Assembly (NCBI GenBank): GCA_003246755.1
Contig: QKDC01000157.1
Location: 1-44,423 of the forward strand
Direction of reading: 5' to 3'
Source: Gemmatimonadota bacterium
GTDB taxonomy: Bacteria; Gemmatimonadota; Gemmatimonadetes; Gemmatimonadales; GWC2-71-9
DNA length: 44,423 nucleotides
Shown here: piece after piece, positions 8,662-17,143 of the stretch
Layout: every line of letters begins with the position of its first letter
Numbering within the stretch: position 1 is the stretch's first letter
Notes under the pieces: generated by a model
Seen by the model: the letters and a program-made list of their open reading frames with translations, nothing else
Database searches by the model: none
What the model was told of the DNA's origin: nothing
Translations under genes and position numbers: made by a program

Positions 8662-10406
8662 CGGTTCTGCTCGAACGTCTCTCCGCAGGTCTGGGAGAGC
8701 GCTATCAGATCGATTGGGAAGTTTCCACTGCGCCAAACAGCGTGTTGTATTCGGCAACGGATACACAACTCCGACGTCGCGTCGGGATCCGCGTCAATAC
8801 CCGTGACTCGGAGGAGGGACGCCAGTGGTTTCGTCGGGAAGCCGAGGCACTTGCGCAACTCGACCACCCCGCCATCCGTCACATTTACGACGTCGGGGCC
8901 GCCGACGGGCTCATCTGGCGCATCGGGAACTGGATGGAGGGTGAGGCGCTCGACGAAGCCGTGAATCGCCGACCGCGGCCCATCCCCCACGTCCACATTC
9001 TCGCCCGCGCACTCCTCGGCGCCCTCGAACACTCACATAACCGTGGCATCATCTTTCGCCGTCTGCTTCCCTCCTCCATCATCGTCGCTCCCAGTGGGCG
9101 CGGAGTCGTTACCGACATCCGTCACTCGAGTTTCGTCCTACCCTTCATTCCTGAGGACGACCGGGCACTCGGCCTTGCGTTTACTTCGCCAGAGGTTCGT
9201 AGGGGAGAGACAGGCGATCCCGCCAGCGATGTCTACAGCGCCGCAGCCGTGCTGTACTTCGCGCTCACGGGTAAGGAACCCGCCCTCGAACAGGCCGACC
9301 TGATCCCTCCCACGACGCTCCGGCACACCATACCCCAGGTCTTCGACAGGCTGCTCCTGCGCGCCCTCGCCCCTGATCCGATGGCGCGCTACATCACTGC
9401 CTGGGAGATGTTCGAAGACTTTACTTCAGAGGCCGGCGACACCGCGAGTCAGGCAACCTTCATCGCGCCGGTGCGTCTCCTGGGAGACGAGGACGTCGAA
9501 TCGTGGGAAAAGCTCCTCCGCCGGGCTCTGGGAGACGATTACGAGTTGCTTGGCGAGATCGGACGCGGAGGCTACGGACGGGTTTACAAGGTGCGAGACC
9601 TTCACCTCGAACGCATCGTCGCCCTCAAAGTGCTCGCCCCAACGCTGACCCAGCACCCCGAGGCCGTGGAGCGCTTCCGCCGTGAGGCACAGCTGGCGGC
9701 CCGCCTCCGTCATCCTCACGTCATTGACATCTACGACATCGGCGGGCGTTACGGAATGTTGTGGTATACGATGGAACTGGTGGAGGGACCGAACCTGGCT
9801 CAACTGGTCGAAGCGGAGGGACCCCTCCCCGTCGACCGTGTCCTCAAGATCCTGCGCGAGGCCCTCAGTGCGTTGGCGGAGGCGCATCGCCTTGGCATGG
9901 TCCACCGGGACATCAAACCGGAGAATGTCCTGATCGATCCCAACGGAACCGTCCAGATCACCGATTTCGGTCTCGCCCTGGCCCTCCGCCGCGCGGGGGC
10001 GTGGGGGGGGGCGACGAGCCGGAGCGGCACGCCGCAGTTTGCGAGTCCCGAACAGCTCCTCGGCGAGCGTGTCGATCAACGCACCGACCTCTACAGCCTG
10101 TCCGCCTTGGCCTACTATGCTCTCCTGGGCAGACCACCCTTCATGGGACGTTCGGTACGGGAGATCCTCGCCCGCCAGGCACTCGATGACAAACCCGACT
10201 TGCGAAAGGAACGGCCGGATATCGATGAGGGGCTCAGCGAGGTACTGGGAAGGGCAATTCGATCAGATCCCGACATGCGTTTCGGGACGGCGGAGGAATT
10301 CCAACAGGCGCTTACCGCCGTGACCCGGCCTATACCTCCGGTCGGAGAGTCGTCCTGGACCGATCTCGCCTCCCGGTTCCTGCGGCGGCGGGGACCCTCG
10401 AATTGA
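8658..10406 (+). CDS. Tandem pseudokinase - serine/threonine protein kinase
   Basis: 582 aa from GTG 8658. Residues about 295-560 form a standard Hanks-type kinase: glycine loop GEIGRGGYGRVY, VALK lysine 324, HRDIKPEN with Asp418, DFG at 436-438, and GTPQFASPEQL. Residues about 15-255 have the same fold order but are dead: the glycine loop reads VSTAPNSV, the lysine position is Arg45 (VGIRV), HRD is FRR (133-135) and DFG is DIR (153-155). The C-lobe signatures TSPEV and SDVYSAAAVLYFALTG persist. No transmembrane helix or PASTA/extracellular domain is present, so it is likely cytosolic. The 4-nt overlap with the diguanylate cyclase suggests joint function. A nine-G run lies in the activation loop (listed separately). 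Substrate unknown. Confidence 0.93.
   Translation: MTVLLERLSAGLGERYQIDWEVSTAPNSVLYSATDTQLRRRVGIRVNTRDSEEGRQWFRREAEALAQLDHPAIRHIYDVGAADGLIWRIGNWMEGEALDEAVNRRPRPIPHVHILARALLGALEHSHNRGIIFRRLLPSSIIVAPSGRGVVTDIRHSSFVLPFIPEDDRALGLAFTSPEVRRGETGDPASDVYSAAAVLYFALTGKEPALEQADLIPPTTLRHTIPQVFDRLLLRALAPDPMARYITAWEMFEDFTSEAGDTASQATFIAPVRLLGDEDVESWEKLLRRALGDDYELLGEIGRGGYGRVYKVRDLHLERIVALKVLAPTLTQHPEAVERFRREAQLAARLRHPHVIDIYDIGGRYGMLWYTMELVEGPNLAQLVEAEGPLPVDRVLKILREALSALAEAHRLGMVHRDIKPENVLIDPNGTVQITDFGLALALRRAGAWGGATSRSGTPQFASPEQLLGERVDQRTDLYSLSALAYYALLGRPPFMGRSVREILARQALDDKPDLRKERPDIDEGLSEVLGRAIRSDPDMRFGTAEEFQQALTAVTRPIPPVGESSWTDLASRFLRRRGPSN
10003..10011 (+). repeat. Nine-G homopolymer inside kinase activation loop
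   Basis: The sequence gtgggggggggcg contains nine consecutive G residues encoding part of AWGGAT, between the DFG motif and the GTPQFASPE segment. It is the longest mononucleotide run I noticed in the window. As written, the reading frame is intact. A slip of one base would truncate the kinase before the C-lobe. Confidence 0.9.
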
Positions 10407-10452
10407 GCTTTGGGGGGTTGACGACTGCCTGATGCGGGGTGAAGTTGGGCGC

Positions 10453-10504
10453 CATCACTCGAATGAGTAGTGATGCGCATTAATCGTCCCGGGCACGTGG
10501 CCCG
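10453..10504 (+). promoter_or_regulatory. Two hairpins in the cold-shock gene leader
   Basis: The 131-nt gap before the cold-shock gene contains two inverted repeats. CATCACT...AGTGATG spans 10453-10475 (7-bp arms, 9-nt loop), and CGGGC...GCCCG spans 10490-10504 (5-bp arms). A TTGACG hexamer at 10418-10423 could be a -35, but the position 17 nt later (GAAGTT) is a poor -10, so no promoter is claimed. Structured 5' leaders that respond to temperature are known for cspA-type genes; that this one acts so is inference. Confidence 0.35.
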
Positions 10505-10537
10505 TGATGAAGTCCTACAACCAGGAGTTGGTCAGCA

Positions 10538-10753
10538 ATGTCACGAATTCTCGGCACGGTGAAGTGGTTCAACGACGCAAAGGGGTTTGGGTTTATCACC
10601 CCGGAGAACGGCGAGAAGGACTGTTTCGTCCATCACTCGTCGATCCAGATGGAGGGCTTCAAGACCCTCGCGGAGGGCGACAAGGTCGAATTCGACGTCG
10701 TCCAGGGGGCCAAGGGGCCCGCGGCCGAAAACGTGACCAAGGTGGCCACCTAA
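10538..10753 (+). CDS. Cold-shock protein (CspA family)
   Basis: 71-aa single OB-fold cold-shock domain, full family length. It binds single-stranded RNA/DNA and acts as an RNA chaperone or antiterminator. RNP1 is KGFGFI and RNP2 is CFVHHSSI, preceded by the universal [11 protein letters not shown] start. The ATG at 10538 follows an AGGAG about 10 nt upstream. A strong hairpin follows about 28 nt after the stop. Most bacteria carry several paralogues, so a specific cspA/B/C letter is not assigned. Confidence 0.96.
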   Translation: MSRILGTVKWFNDAKGFGFITPENGEKDCFVHHSSIQMEGFKTLAEGDKVEFDVVQGAKGPAAENVTKVAT

Positions 10754-10780
10754 GCGCTTCCATCCCGCCGCTCAACGACA

Positions 10781-10810
10781 ACGGGCCGCTCCCAGGAGCG
10801 GCCCGTTTGT
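10781..10810. terminator. Probable bidirectional intrinsic terminator between cold-shock gene and infA
   Basis: ACGGGCCGCTC / GAGCGGCCCGT form an 11-bp stem with a 4-nt loop, followed by TTTGT on the plus strand. It lies between two convergent genes. The U-tract is short on both strands, but the stem is very stable. Confidence 0.7.
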
Positions 10811-10833
10811 CGGTTGCACCTGTCAGCCCTGCA

Positions 10834-11052
10834 CTACTTGTGGCGATAGACCACCCGACCCCGGGTGAGGTCGTACGGGGAGAGCACCACCGTGACCCGG
10901 TCTCCCTCGAGTACTCGGATCTTGAACTTGCTCATCTTGCCCGCCGCGTAGGCAAGGACGGTGTGATCGTTGTCGAGCAGGACTCGATAGTTCCTGTCGG
11001 GCAGGACTTCCTGCACCACGCCCTCCATCTCGATGCCTTCCTCTTTCGCCAT
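10834..11052 (-). CDS. infA: Translation initiation factor IF-1
   Basis: 72 aa, the normal length of IF-1: [40 protein letters not shown] followed by the conserved [28 protein letters not shown]1/OB-fold ending. It binds the ribosomal A site during initiation. GAGG lies 6 nt before the ATG. It is located away from ribosomal protein operons and convergent with the cold-shock gene, another small OB-fold protein. 50 nt separate it from the upstream peptidase gene on the same strand. Confidence 0.97.
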   Translation of the reverse strand: MAKEEGIEMEGVVQEVLPDRNYRVLLDNDHTVLAYAAGKMSKFKIRVLEGDRVTVVLSPYDLTRGRVVYRHK

Positions 11053-11102
11053 CCAGTACCTCGTGCAGTGGCTCGGTTATGGGCCTCAATCTCGCGCCAG
11101 GC

Positions 11103-12842
11103 CTAGTCGGACGCAACCTTCCGGGGCGGTAACCCCTCACGCAGGGTCGCCGCCTGTTCTTCAACGAGTGCGACCAAGTCCCCCATTTGACCGGCATCGA
11201 AGACCAGGCCCGCCCCAGCCGCCCGGTACAGCTCCGGCAGGGGGAGGGTCGCTCCGAGGTCGAGGAAGTTCCGGTAGGCCCTGACCGCCGAGATCGGGTC
11301 CCGTAAGCTGTTTCGCCACACCTGCAGGGCCCCCAACTGGGCGATGCCGTACTCGATGTAGTAGAACGGGTAGAGGAAGATGTGGAGTTGGCGGTACCAA
11401 CGGGACGCGCGCTCGCGCTCCAGGCCACTCCAGTCGACGCCAGGCACGAACCTCGCCCGCACTCGCAGCCAGGCGTCGTCCCGGGCGCTCCCCTCCGCTC
11501 CCTCGCCGCTGGTATAGATCCAATGCTGGAAAGCGTCCACCGAAGCGATGTGTGCGAGGCTCGAGAGCACGTCCTCGAGCCGATCGACCATCGCTCGCCG
11601 CGCGTCCATCTCGTCCAGGTACCCATCGGGTTTCACGAGGTAGGGACTTGCGAGCAGCTCCATCGACATCGAGGCCAACTCCGCCGATTCCGCACCGGGG
11701 TGCCTCTGCCAAATCAGGGGCTGCTTGTGAGAGGCGAAGGCGTGAAAGGCGTGGCCGCCCTCGTGCAGCAGGGTCATGACATCATTCATCACCCCGGCGG
11801 CGTTCATGAAGATGAACGGACGCCCGCGCACTTGGAGAGTGTCGCAGTAGCCACCGGGAGCCTTCCCCCGGCGGCTCTCGAGGTCGAGCAGGCCCTCATC
11901 CCGCATGACGTGGAAGTCGTCCGCAAACTGGGGGTCGACGCGTCCGAAGACGCGACTGGCACCCTCGATCAACTCCGCCGCTTCGGAAAAAGGCCTCAGC
12001 GCTTCGACCTGGTACGGGTTGAGCGCCAAGTCCCACGGTCGGAGGTGGTCGAGACCGAGACGCGACTGACGCTCGCGGAGTTGCCGTGCCACCGCGGGCA
12101 CCACGGTTTGCTCGACGGCATCGTGAAACCGAAGGCAGTCATCGGGTGAGTAGTCGAACCTGAATTTTGCGGGAAACACATAGTCCCGGAAATTCGCAAA
12201 CCCGGCATTTGACGCGATGCGCTGACGACGGGCGTACATCGAGTCGAAAAGATCCGTCAGTTCGTCTTTCGCCTCCAGGAATGGCACCACGGACGCGAGA
12301 AACGCGTTCTTGCGGACGACCCGGTCGGAGCTTTGGAGATGGGGGGCCAACTGGGGGAGTGGAATCTTCTTCCCCTCCCACTCGGCTGTCATGCTTCCCG
12401 TGATCCGCTGATACGTGGCGCCGAGTTCCTCCAGTTGGGAGAAAAGCGGCACATTCTCCTCTCGAAACAAGTCGATGGCCGTTCGGAACTTGGCCAGCAC
12501 GGTCTCGAAACCGGGAGGATGGAGGTCCGACTCCACCAGCTTCCGCGCGAGGCGCACCCCGTGCTCTTCGACTTTTGGCAGGATCTCGGCCGAGAACCTG
12601 AGATGCGCCGCCTCCTTCTCCGCATCCTCCGTATCGCAGGTGTACGCGATCATTGCGGACGACGCAGCCTCGGAGACGAGGGCGTCGAGGTGCGACCACG
12701 TCGCGAGCCATGGCTCAATGGTCTCGGTCCCCAGCTCGACCGAAGCCAAGTCTTCGTAGAACTTCCGAATCGCTTCCCAAGCCAGGGCGCCCACCTCGTC
12801 CGAGGAGCGGGGGAGGTCGAGGAGCAGCCGTCGATCCACCAT
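11103..12842 (-). CDS. M3 family oligoendopeptidase (PepF-like)
   Basis: 579-aa zinc metallopeptidase. HEGGH at residues 360-364 gives the two histidine ligands and the catalytic glutamate; GAESAELASMSMELL about 25 residues later carries the third ligand. The C-terminal YPFYYIEYGIAQLGALQVW is typical of M3 oligoendopeptidase F relatives, which cleave short peptides in the cytosol. There is no signal peptide. The ATG overlaps the upstream MFS gene's stop by one base (TGATG), indicating coupling with a transporter; peptide uptake or export would be a natural but unproven link. Confidence 0.93.
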   Translation of the reverse strand: MVDRRLLLDLPRSSDEVGALAWEAIRKFYEDLASVELGTETIEPWLATWSHLDALVSEAASSAMIAYTCDTEDAEKEAAHLRFSAEILPKVEEHGVRLARKLVESDLHPPGFETVLAKFRTAIDLFREENVPLFSQLEELGATYQRITGSMTAEWEGKKIPLPQLAPHLQSSDRVVRKNAFLASVVPFLEAKDELTDLFDSMYARRQRIASNAGFANFRDYVFPAKFRFDYSPDDCLRFHDAVEQTVVPAVARQLRERQSRLGLDHLRPWDLALNPYQVEALRPFSEAAELIEGASRVFGRVDPQFADDFHVMRDEGLLDLESRRGKAPGGYCDTLQVRGRPFIFMNAAGVMNDVMTLLHEGGHAFHAFASHKQPLIWQRHPGAESAELASMSMELLASPYLVKPDGYLDEMDARRAMVDRLEDVLSSLAHIASVDAFQHWIYTSGEGAEGSARDDAWLRVRARFVPGVDWSGLERERASRWYRQLHIFLYPFYYIEYGIAQLGALQVWRNSLRDPISAVRAYRNFLDLGATLPLPELYRAAGAGLVFDAGQMGDLVALVEEQAATLREGLPPRKVASD

Positions 12843-14122
12843 CAGAGTCGCCCTCCACCCCCCGTGCCCGACCCGGATCCCAGTGGTTCGATCACCACGC
12901 CACTAATTGGTGTGGGCGCCGGGATCGGGGGGGCGACGATGCGAAAAGCCAGCAACGCCACCATTCCGACCACCCCTCCTGCCACCAGAAACGGGCTGGG
13001 GGAACCGAATCGTTGGAAGGCCGAGGTCGCGACCAGTGGGGCGATGACCCGAGCCGCACCCGCGAAGGTCTGCGCAACCCCCATCGTGAGACCAAACTCC
13101 CCTTTGTCCGATGACCGCGACATCAGCGAGGTCGTCGCCGGGAAGAGGAGAGCCGTGCCGATCGGGACGAGCGGTATGATGGCCGCGAGCACCCAGAGAC
13201 TGTGCGTCACGGGGAAGAGGAGCAGCCCCAACATCAGGGCAATGGTACCGACGCGCATCGCTCCCACCTCACCGATCCGATCGATGATCGGCCCGAGGAG
13301 GAGCGAACGCATGACCAGGGACAAGGCACCGACGTACAGGAAGAAGTACCCAATGTTCTGTTCCGTAACCCCGAACTCCTTGTCGAGGTACAGCGACATG
13401 ATGGAGGTCATCGATGCGAACGCGAGCATCCCTGCCCCGTAGATCCACATGAGGCGAGACACGGGCCGATGCGGGTGACGCACGACGTGCCAGGCAGGCA
13501 CCCAGACCGGCTTCCGCTTCGTGGTGGGTACCGCCACCGGTCTCTTCGACTCCGGGAGCCGACGGTAAGCGTAGATGGCATTCAAGACACAGAGCGTCGC
13601 CGCCACGAGTCCGGGCGCGGTTTGACCCCAACGGGCCGCGAACGATCCGATCACCGGACCCAGCATGACTCCGAGAGAACTGGCAGCCGAGAGCCACCCC
13701 AGGGCTCGGGCCCGATCACCGGGCTTGATGGTGTCGGCGATGTAGGCCTGCCCAACTCCTGTTGTCCCACCTCCTGCCCCCTGAACGATCCGTGAGGCAA
13801 ACAGGAGGCCCATGGAGTTGGCGTACGCGAAGACCACGTAGGCAATCGCGGAGGCCGTGAGCCCAATCAGAAGGGCGGGCCGCCGCCCATACCGGTCCGA
13901 TACTCGCCCCCAAATCGGGGCAAAGAGAAGCTGGGCCACCGAGAACGAGGCAATCAGCAGCCCAATCTGCTCGGGGGTTGCGTCGAGGTAGAGGGCGTAG
14001 AACGGAAGCAGCGGGAGGACAATCGCAAATCCGATCATGTCCACGCAACTGGTCACGATCAGAACCGAAAGCCGGCGGAACTGCTCCTTGGACTCCCCCG
14101 AAGTACGACCAGGTACCGTCAA
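12842..14122 (-). CDS. Major facilitator superfamily transporter
   Basis: 426 aa, about 12 hydrophobic segments, with the MFS loop 2-3 signature WGRVSDRYGRRPALLIG (about residues 72-88) and a degenerate repeat in the second half (GPIIDRIGEVGAMRVG). PLLPFYALYLDATPEQIGLLIASFSVAQLLFAPIWG resembles drug/sugar-phosphate efflux type permeases; substrate unassigned. The start used is TTG 14122 with a weak ribosome site, so the true start could lie slightly downstream. The tail is Gly/Ser/Thr-rich. The gene overlaps the M3 peptidase by 1 nt, and 31 nt separate it from the upstream PIG-L gene. Confidence 0.9.
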   Translation of the reverse strand: MTVPGRTSGESKEQFRRLSVLIVTSCVDMIGFAIVLPLLPFYALYLDATPEQIGLLIASFSVAQLLFAPIWGRVSDRYGRRPALLIGLTASAIAYVVFAYANSMGLLFASRIVQGAGGGTTGVGQAYIADTIKPGDRARALGWLSAASSLGVMLGPVIGSFAARWGQTAPGLVAATLCVLNAIYAYRRLPESKRPVAVPTTKRKPVWVPAWHVVRHPHRPVSRLMWIYGAGMLAFASMTSIMSLYLDKEFGVTEQNIGYFFLYVGALSLVMRSLLLGPIIDRIGEVGAMRVGTIALMLGLLLFPVTHSLWVLAAIIPLVPIGTALLFPATTSLMSRSSDKGEFGLTMGVAQTFAGAARVIAPLVATSAFQRFGSPSPFLVAGGVVGMVALLAFRIVAPPIPAPTPISGVVIEPLGSGSGTGGGGRL

Positions 14123-14153
14123 GGTTCACCCGGAGCAACGGATGTCTGGATGA

Positions 14154-16742
14154 TCACGGAACCAGCCCGCCCTGGAGGGTGATGAGATTCAGAAAGAGTC
14201 GCGCCGCCCCCGGGACACCTGCGGGGAGCTCCCGGAAGAAACTCAATGCCGAGTAGACGTAGACACCCGACCCGACCTTGGCCACCAGGAGGGCACCCTG
14301 CTGGGGGTCTTCCCCCGGGTCGGCCATCTCGAGCAGCGGTTGCCAGTCCTCACTCCAGGAGCGGGCGAAATAGAGGCCCCTCTCCTGCACCCATCCCTCC
14401 CAGTCCTCGGGGCCAATGCGATTCGGCTGCTGGAACAGTGGGTGAGCAGGATCCAGGATCCTGACCTCCGCCGTTTCGTCCGCCACACGCGGTGCCGGGT
14501 TACGGAAGCTCGGTGGAGCACCTGGACTCGCACTGAGTGACAAGGGGAAGGGGGAATACCCACCTCTGAAATACTCCTGCTGCTGATACTGCACGACGAC
14601 GGTTCCGCCCGCCCGCGAGTAGTCGAGCAACTTGGCGGACCATTCGCGAAGACTGGGCTCCGTCTCATACGCGCGGGGACCCACCACGACCGAGCTGTAG
14701 CGCGAGAGATCAGCTCCTGCAAGGCTGTCCGGGTCAAGGAGGTCCACCGCGACCCCGAGGGAGTGCAGGACCTCCGGGACCCGGTCAGCGGCCCCGCGGA
14801 TATAGGCGATTCTCCCGATACGCTCGGCGGAAACTCGCCCCAGCCGGACGGTGGAGCGGGCGCGGCCAACCACTTGGCGGGGCCTGGTGTGGGGATATTC
14901 GACGCGGGACACCGTCTCGGTGTAGCGGTGACCCGCGTCGTCACGCACGACCGCGAGTATGTCATTCACCGCAATCCGCGCATCCGCGGGTGGACGGACG
15001 GTGAAGGAGAAGCGACGTTCGTTTTGGTGTTCGCCGAGGGCCAGACGTTGAGGTTCTCCCACTTCCCACCCAGTGGGCACCTCGAGTCCGACTTCTCCGG
15101 TGATCGAATCACCTCCCAGCATCCGCACGGTCACGGCAAACTCATGCGCTGCCCTCCGCTCGACCGACCACAGGTTGTTTGCAGGTGATACCTCGAGCGC
15201 CACACGGGGTGCGATCATCACCGGTCGCCTGACTTCTCCGATGGCCTGATCACGATATCGGAAGACCACCTCGCGCCGGACCGCCCCACCACCCCTGATC
15301 TGGAAGTCGGCCACCATGGGTGGTGGCGAGAAGGGTTCACCACCAATCACCCCAATCTCGGGAGGCCATTGATAGAGAGCCATGCCATCGGCCTTGGGAC
15401 CTGCGAGAAAGTAGGGTGTGGTGGATCGAGCCGAAGCTGGGACACTGATCCTGAGATCACGGGTCGCGACCGTTCCCACCTCAACGGTGAGAGGACCGAA
15501 CTCACCAACAGGGCTACCCAACAGGCTGAGCGCGCCACGCAACTCGACCGGACGGGACGAGGCATTCCAGCAAGACAGGGTCACCACGGCGGTTGAGCCC
15601 GGGATGAGAGTCTCGGTGTCACTGAGCGCATCACACAGCACACCGCTGGCAGCGAAAAGGAGCGCGTCCATCCTTCGCAGTTGATCGGCGGCGGCCGGGG
15701 GCCACGCTGAACCACGATTAACCGAACCGTCATTCATCAGGCGCTCGAACTCGTTTCGCAGCCGCGGAAGGGGGCCGAGATCCCAGGGAGTCAGGGCCCG
15801 GAGCGCCGTACCGATGCGAAGCAGGGCGCCGGCTTGGGCCGGGTCGGCCGCGAGCGAGGCCAGCGTGGTATCGATTCCCGAGAACAGCCCGTCTCCACCC
15901 ATTGCCGTGCGGTCCTCCACCAGTGACAGAGCCACACTCGACGGACCAATCGGCTGAAGTGATCCCATGTCCTGCGAGCGGTGCCTGCTACGGCCCCGCA
16001 TCGCGATCTGGAGATAGGATTGGCCTACGGCCGGGTCGATTTCACCCACTTCCATCCGGAGCGTCGCCGCCGCGGTATCAAAGCGAGCGTTTTGGAAGAG
16101 CCGGAGGGGCGTCCAGGGAATCAGGCCTTCCTCGACGACCAATTCGGGAAACCGCGAGGGATCCCCGGCGGCGGTAAACGCCTCACGCGCGGCCCACCCT
16201 GCGGCCTGATGTTGGCCGTGCCCATCCCGTTCCGTGCCGGAGAAGATTGTGACGATGACCTGCGGCCGGAATCGGCGGACAATGCGCACGACATCCTTGA
16301 GGATGGAGTCCTGCGGCCAATGCGCCCAGGTGTCGGGCAACCCCTTGGAATACCCGAAGTCGAATGCTCGCGTGAAAAACTGTCGGGCCCCGTCGAGATC
16401 TCGGGCCGCCAGCAGTTCCTCCGTACGCAGCACTCCCAGCCCATCTCCCAATTCCGGTCCAATGAGATTCTGGCCCCCCTCGCCCCGGGTGAGTGCCAGG
16501 TAGGCCGCCTCGGCACCGAACTTACGTACGAGGACCGTGAGAAGCTGGGTGTCCTCATCGTCCGGATGCGCCCCGATCATCAGGACGCGTTTGTGGTGCC
16601 CGAGGAAGCGGAGACCCTCATGGAGGGCGGCGATTCCACCAGTGGAAGGCCCGAGCTGCTGGGCCGGAAGCACTGCGAACGTGGCGGGTGAGTGAAGGAC
16701 GAAGAGGCCGACGAGGAACCACCGCACTGCCATTCGGCCCAT
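14154..16742 (-). CDS. Secreted PIG-L family deacetylase with C-terminal glutamine-amidotransferase-like domain
   Basis: The ORF track starts at 17255, but the first 171 codons overlap another gene and do not look like protein. The ATG at 16742 overlaps the upstream gene's stop (TGATG) and opens a signal peptide (AVRWFLVGLFVLHSPATFA). The mature part starts with a PIG-L/LmbE domain: AHPDDE at residues 58-63 and TRGEGGQN, the zinc-dependent N-acetyl-sugar deacetylase signature. The middle (about 430-650) is beta-rich, like NEW3/CARDB-type domains. The last 200 residues (SSVVVGPRAYE, GGTVVVQYQQQEYF, GSGVYVYSALSFFRELPAG) resemble the class-I amidotransferase-like module in large PIG-L proteins. 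The 862-aa product is probably periplasmic or secreted. Substrate unknown. Confidence 0.85.
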   Translation of the reverse strand: MGRMAVRWFLVGLFVLHSPATFAVLPAQQLGPSTGGIAALHEGLRFLGHHKRVLMIGAHPDDEDTQLLTVLVRKFGAEAAYLALTRGEGGQNLIGPELGDGLGVLRTEELLAARDLDGARQFFTRAFDFGYSKGLPDTWAHWPQDSILKDVVRIVRRFRPQVIVTIFSGTERDGHGQHQAAGWAAREAFTAAGDPSRFPELVVEEGLIPWTPLRLFQNARFDTAAATLRMEVGEIDPAVGQSYLQIAMRGRSRHRSQDMGSLQPIGPSSVALSLVEDRTAMGGDGLFSGIDTTLASLAADPAQAGALLRIGTALRALTPWDLGPLPRLRNEFERLMNDGSVNRGSAWPPAAADQLRRMDALLFAASGVLCDALSDTETLIPGSTAVVTLSCWNASSRPVELRGALSLLGSPVGEFGPLTVEVGTVATRDLRISVPASARSTTPYFLAGPKADGMALYQWPPEIGVIGGEPFSPPPMVADFQIRGGGAVRREVVFRYRDQAIGEVRRPVMIAPRVALEVSPANNLWSVERRAAHEFAVTVRMLGGDSITGEVGLEVPTGWEVGEPQRLALGEHQNERRFSFTVRPPADARIAVNDILAVVRDDAGHRYTETVSRVEYPHTRPRQVVGRARSTVRLGRVSAERIGRIAYIRGAADRVPEVLHSLGVAVDLLDPDSLAGADLSRYSSVVVGPRAYETEPSLREWSAKLLDYSRAGGTVVVQYQQQEYFRGGYSPFPLSLSASPGAPPSFRNPAPRVADETAEVRILDPAHPLFQQPNRIGPEDWEGWVQERGLYFARSWSEDWQPLLEMADPGEDPQQGALLVAKVGSGVYVYSALSFFRELPAGVPGAARLFLNLITLQGGLVP

Positions 16743-17047
16743 CACGCGTCCGATTGAGGGGGCGACGATGGAGGGGCTGGACTTGTCGGCCGACGACCGA
16801 GAATGAAGGCAAGGATGAAACATGCGAGAGCCAGGATGAGGAGAAACTGACCGACACCCACCGCAAAACCGTGGAGCAGGAACAGCATGCCGACCGAGAC
16901 CGTGATGGTTCCGATCCCGCGGAACACTTCGTCGAGATTCTTCCAATGGGTTTGCCTTCCCCAGAACAGCGCCCCCCCCAACCCCGCGACTCCGAGGAGG
17001 AGGATGCCATACCAGATGAGTATCCAATAGCGTTGACCAGCGATCAT
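16742..17047 (-). CDS. Small integral membrane protein, three predicted TM segments
   Basis: 101 aa from ATG 17047 (MIAGQRYWIL); a longer GTG start at 17104 is possible but adds basic, non-conserved-looking residues. Hydrophobic stretches at about residues 7-27, 44-62 and 64-84 suggest three membrane passes, with a Pro/Ser-rich tail (TSPAPPSSPPQSDA). I do not recognise a family. It is coupled to the PIG-L gene by a TGATG overlap. Confidence 0.7.
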   Translation of the reverse strand: MIAGQRYWILIWYGILLLGVAGLGGALFWGRQTHWKNLDEVFRGIGTITVSVGMLFLLHGFAVGVGQFLLILALACFILAFILGRRPTSPAPPSSPPQSDA

Positions 17048-17143
17048 TCGATGTCTCGACCGCCTTCCCCGGGGCTTCAGCGAATGCGAGCAGGCCGACT
17101 CCACGACTGGCTGAGCCGGCCCGGATGTTACTGTGGCCGCCCG

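Noticed and set aside
10418-10446. TTGACG...GAAGTT as a cold-shock gene promoter
   Set aside because: The -35 is good but the -10 is poor; not enough to claim a promoter.
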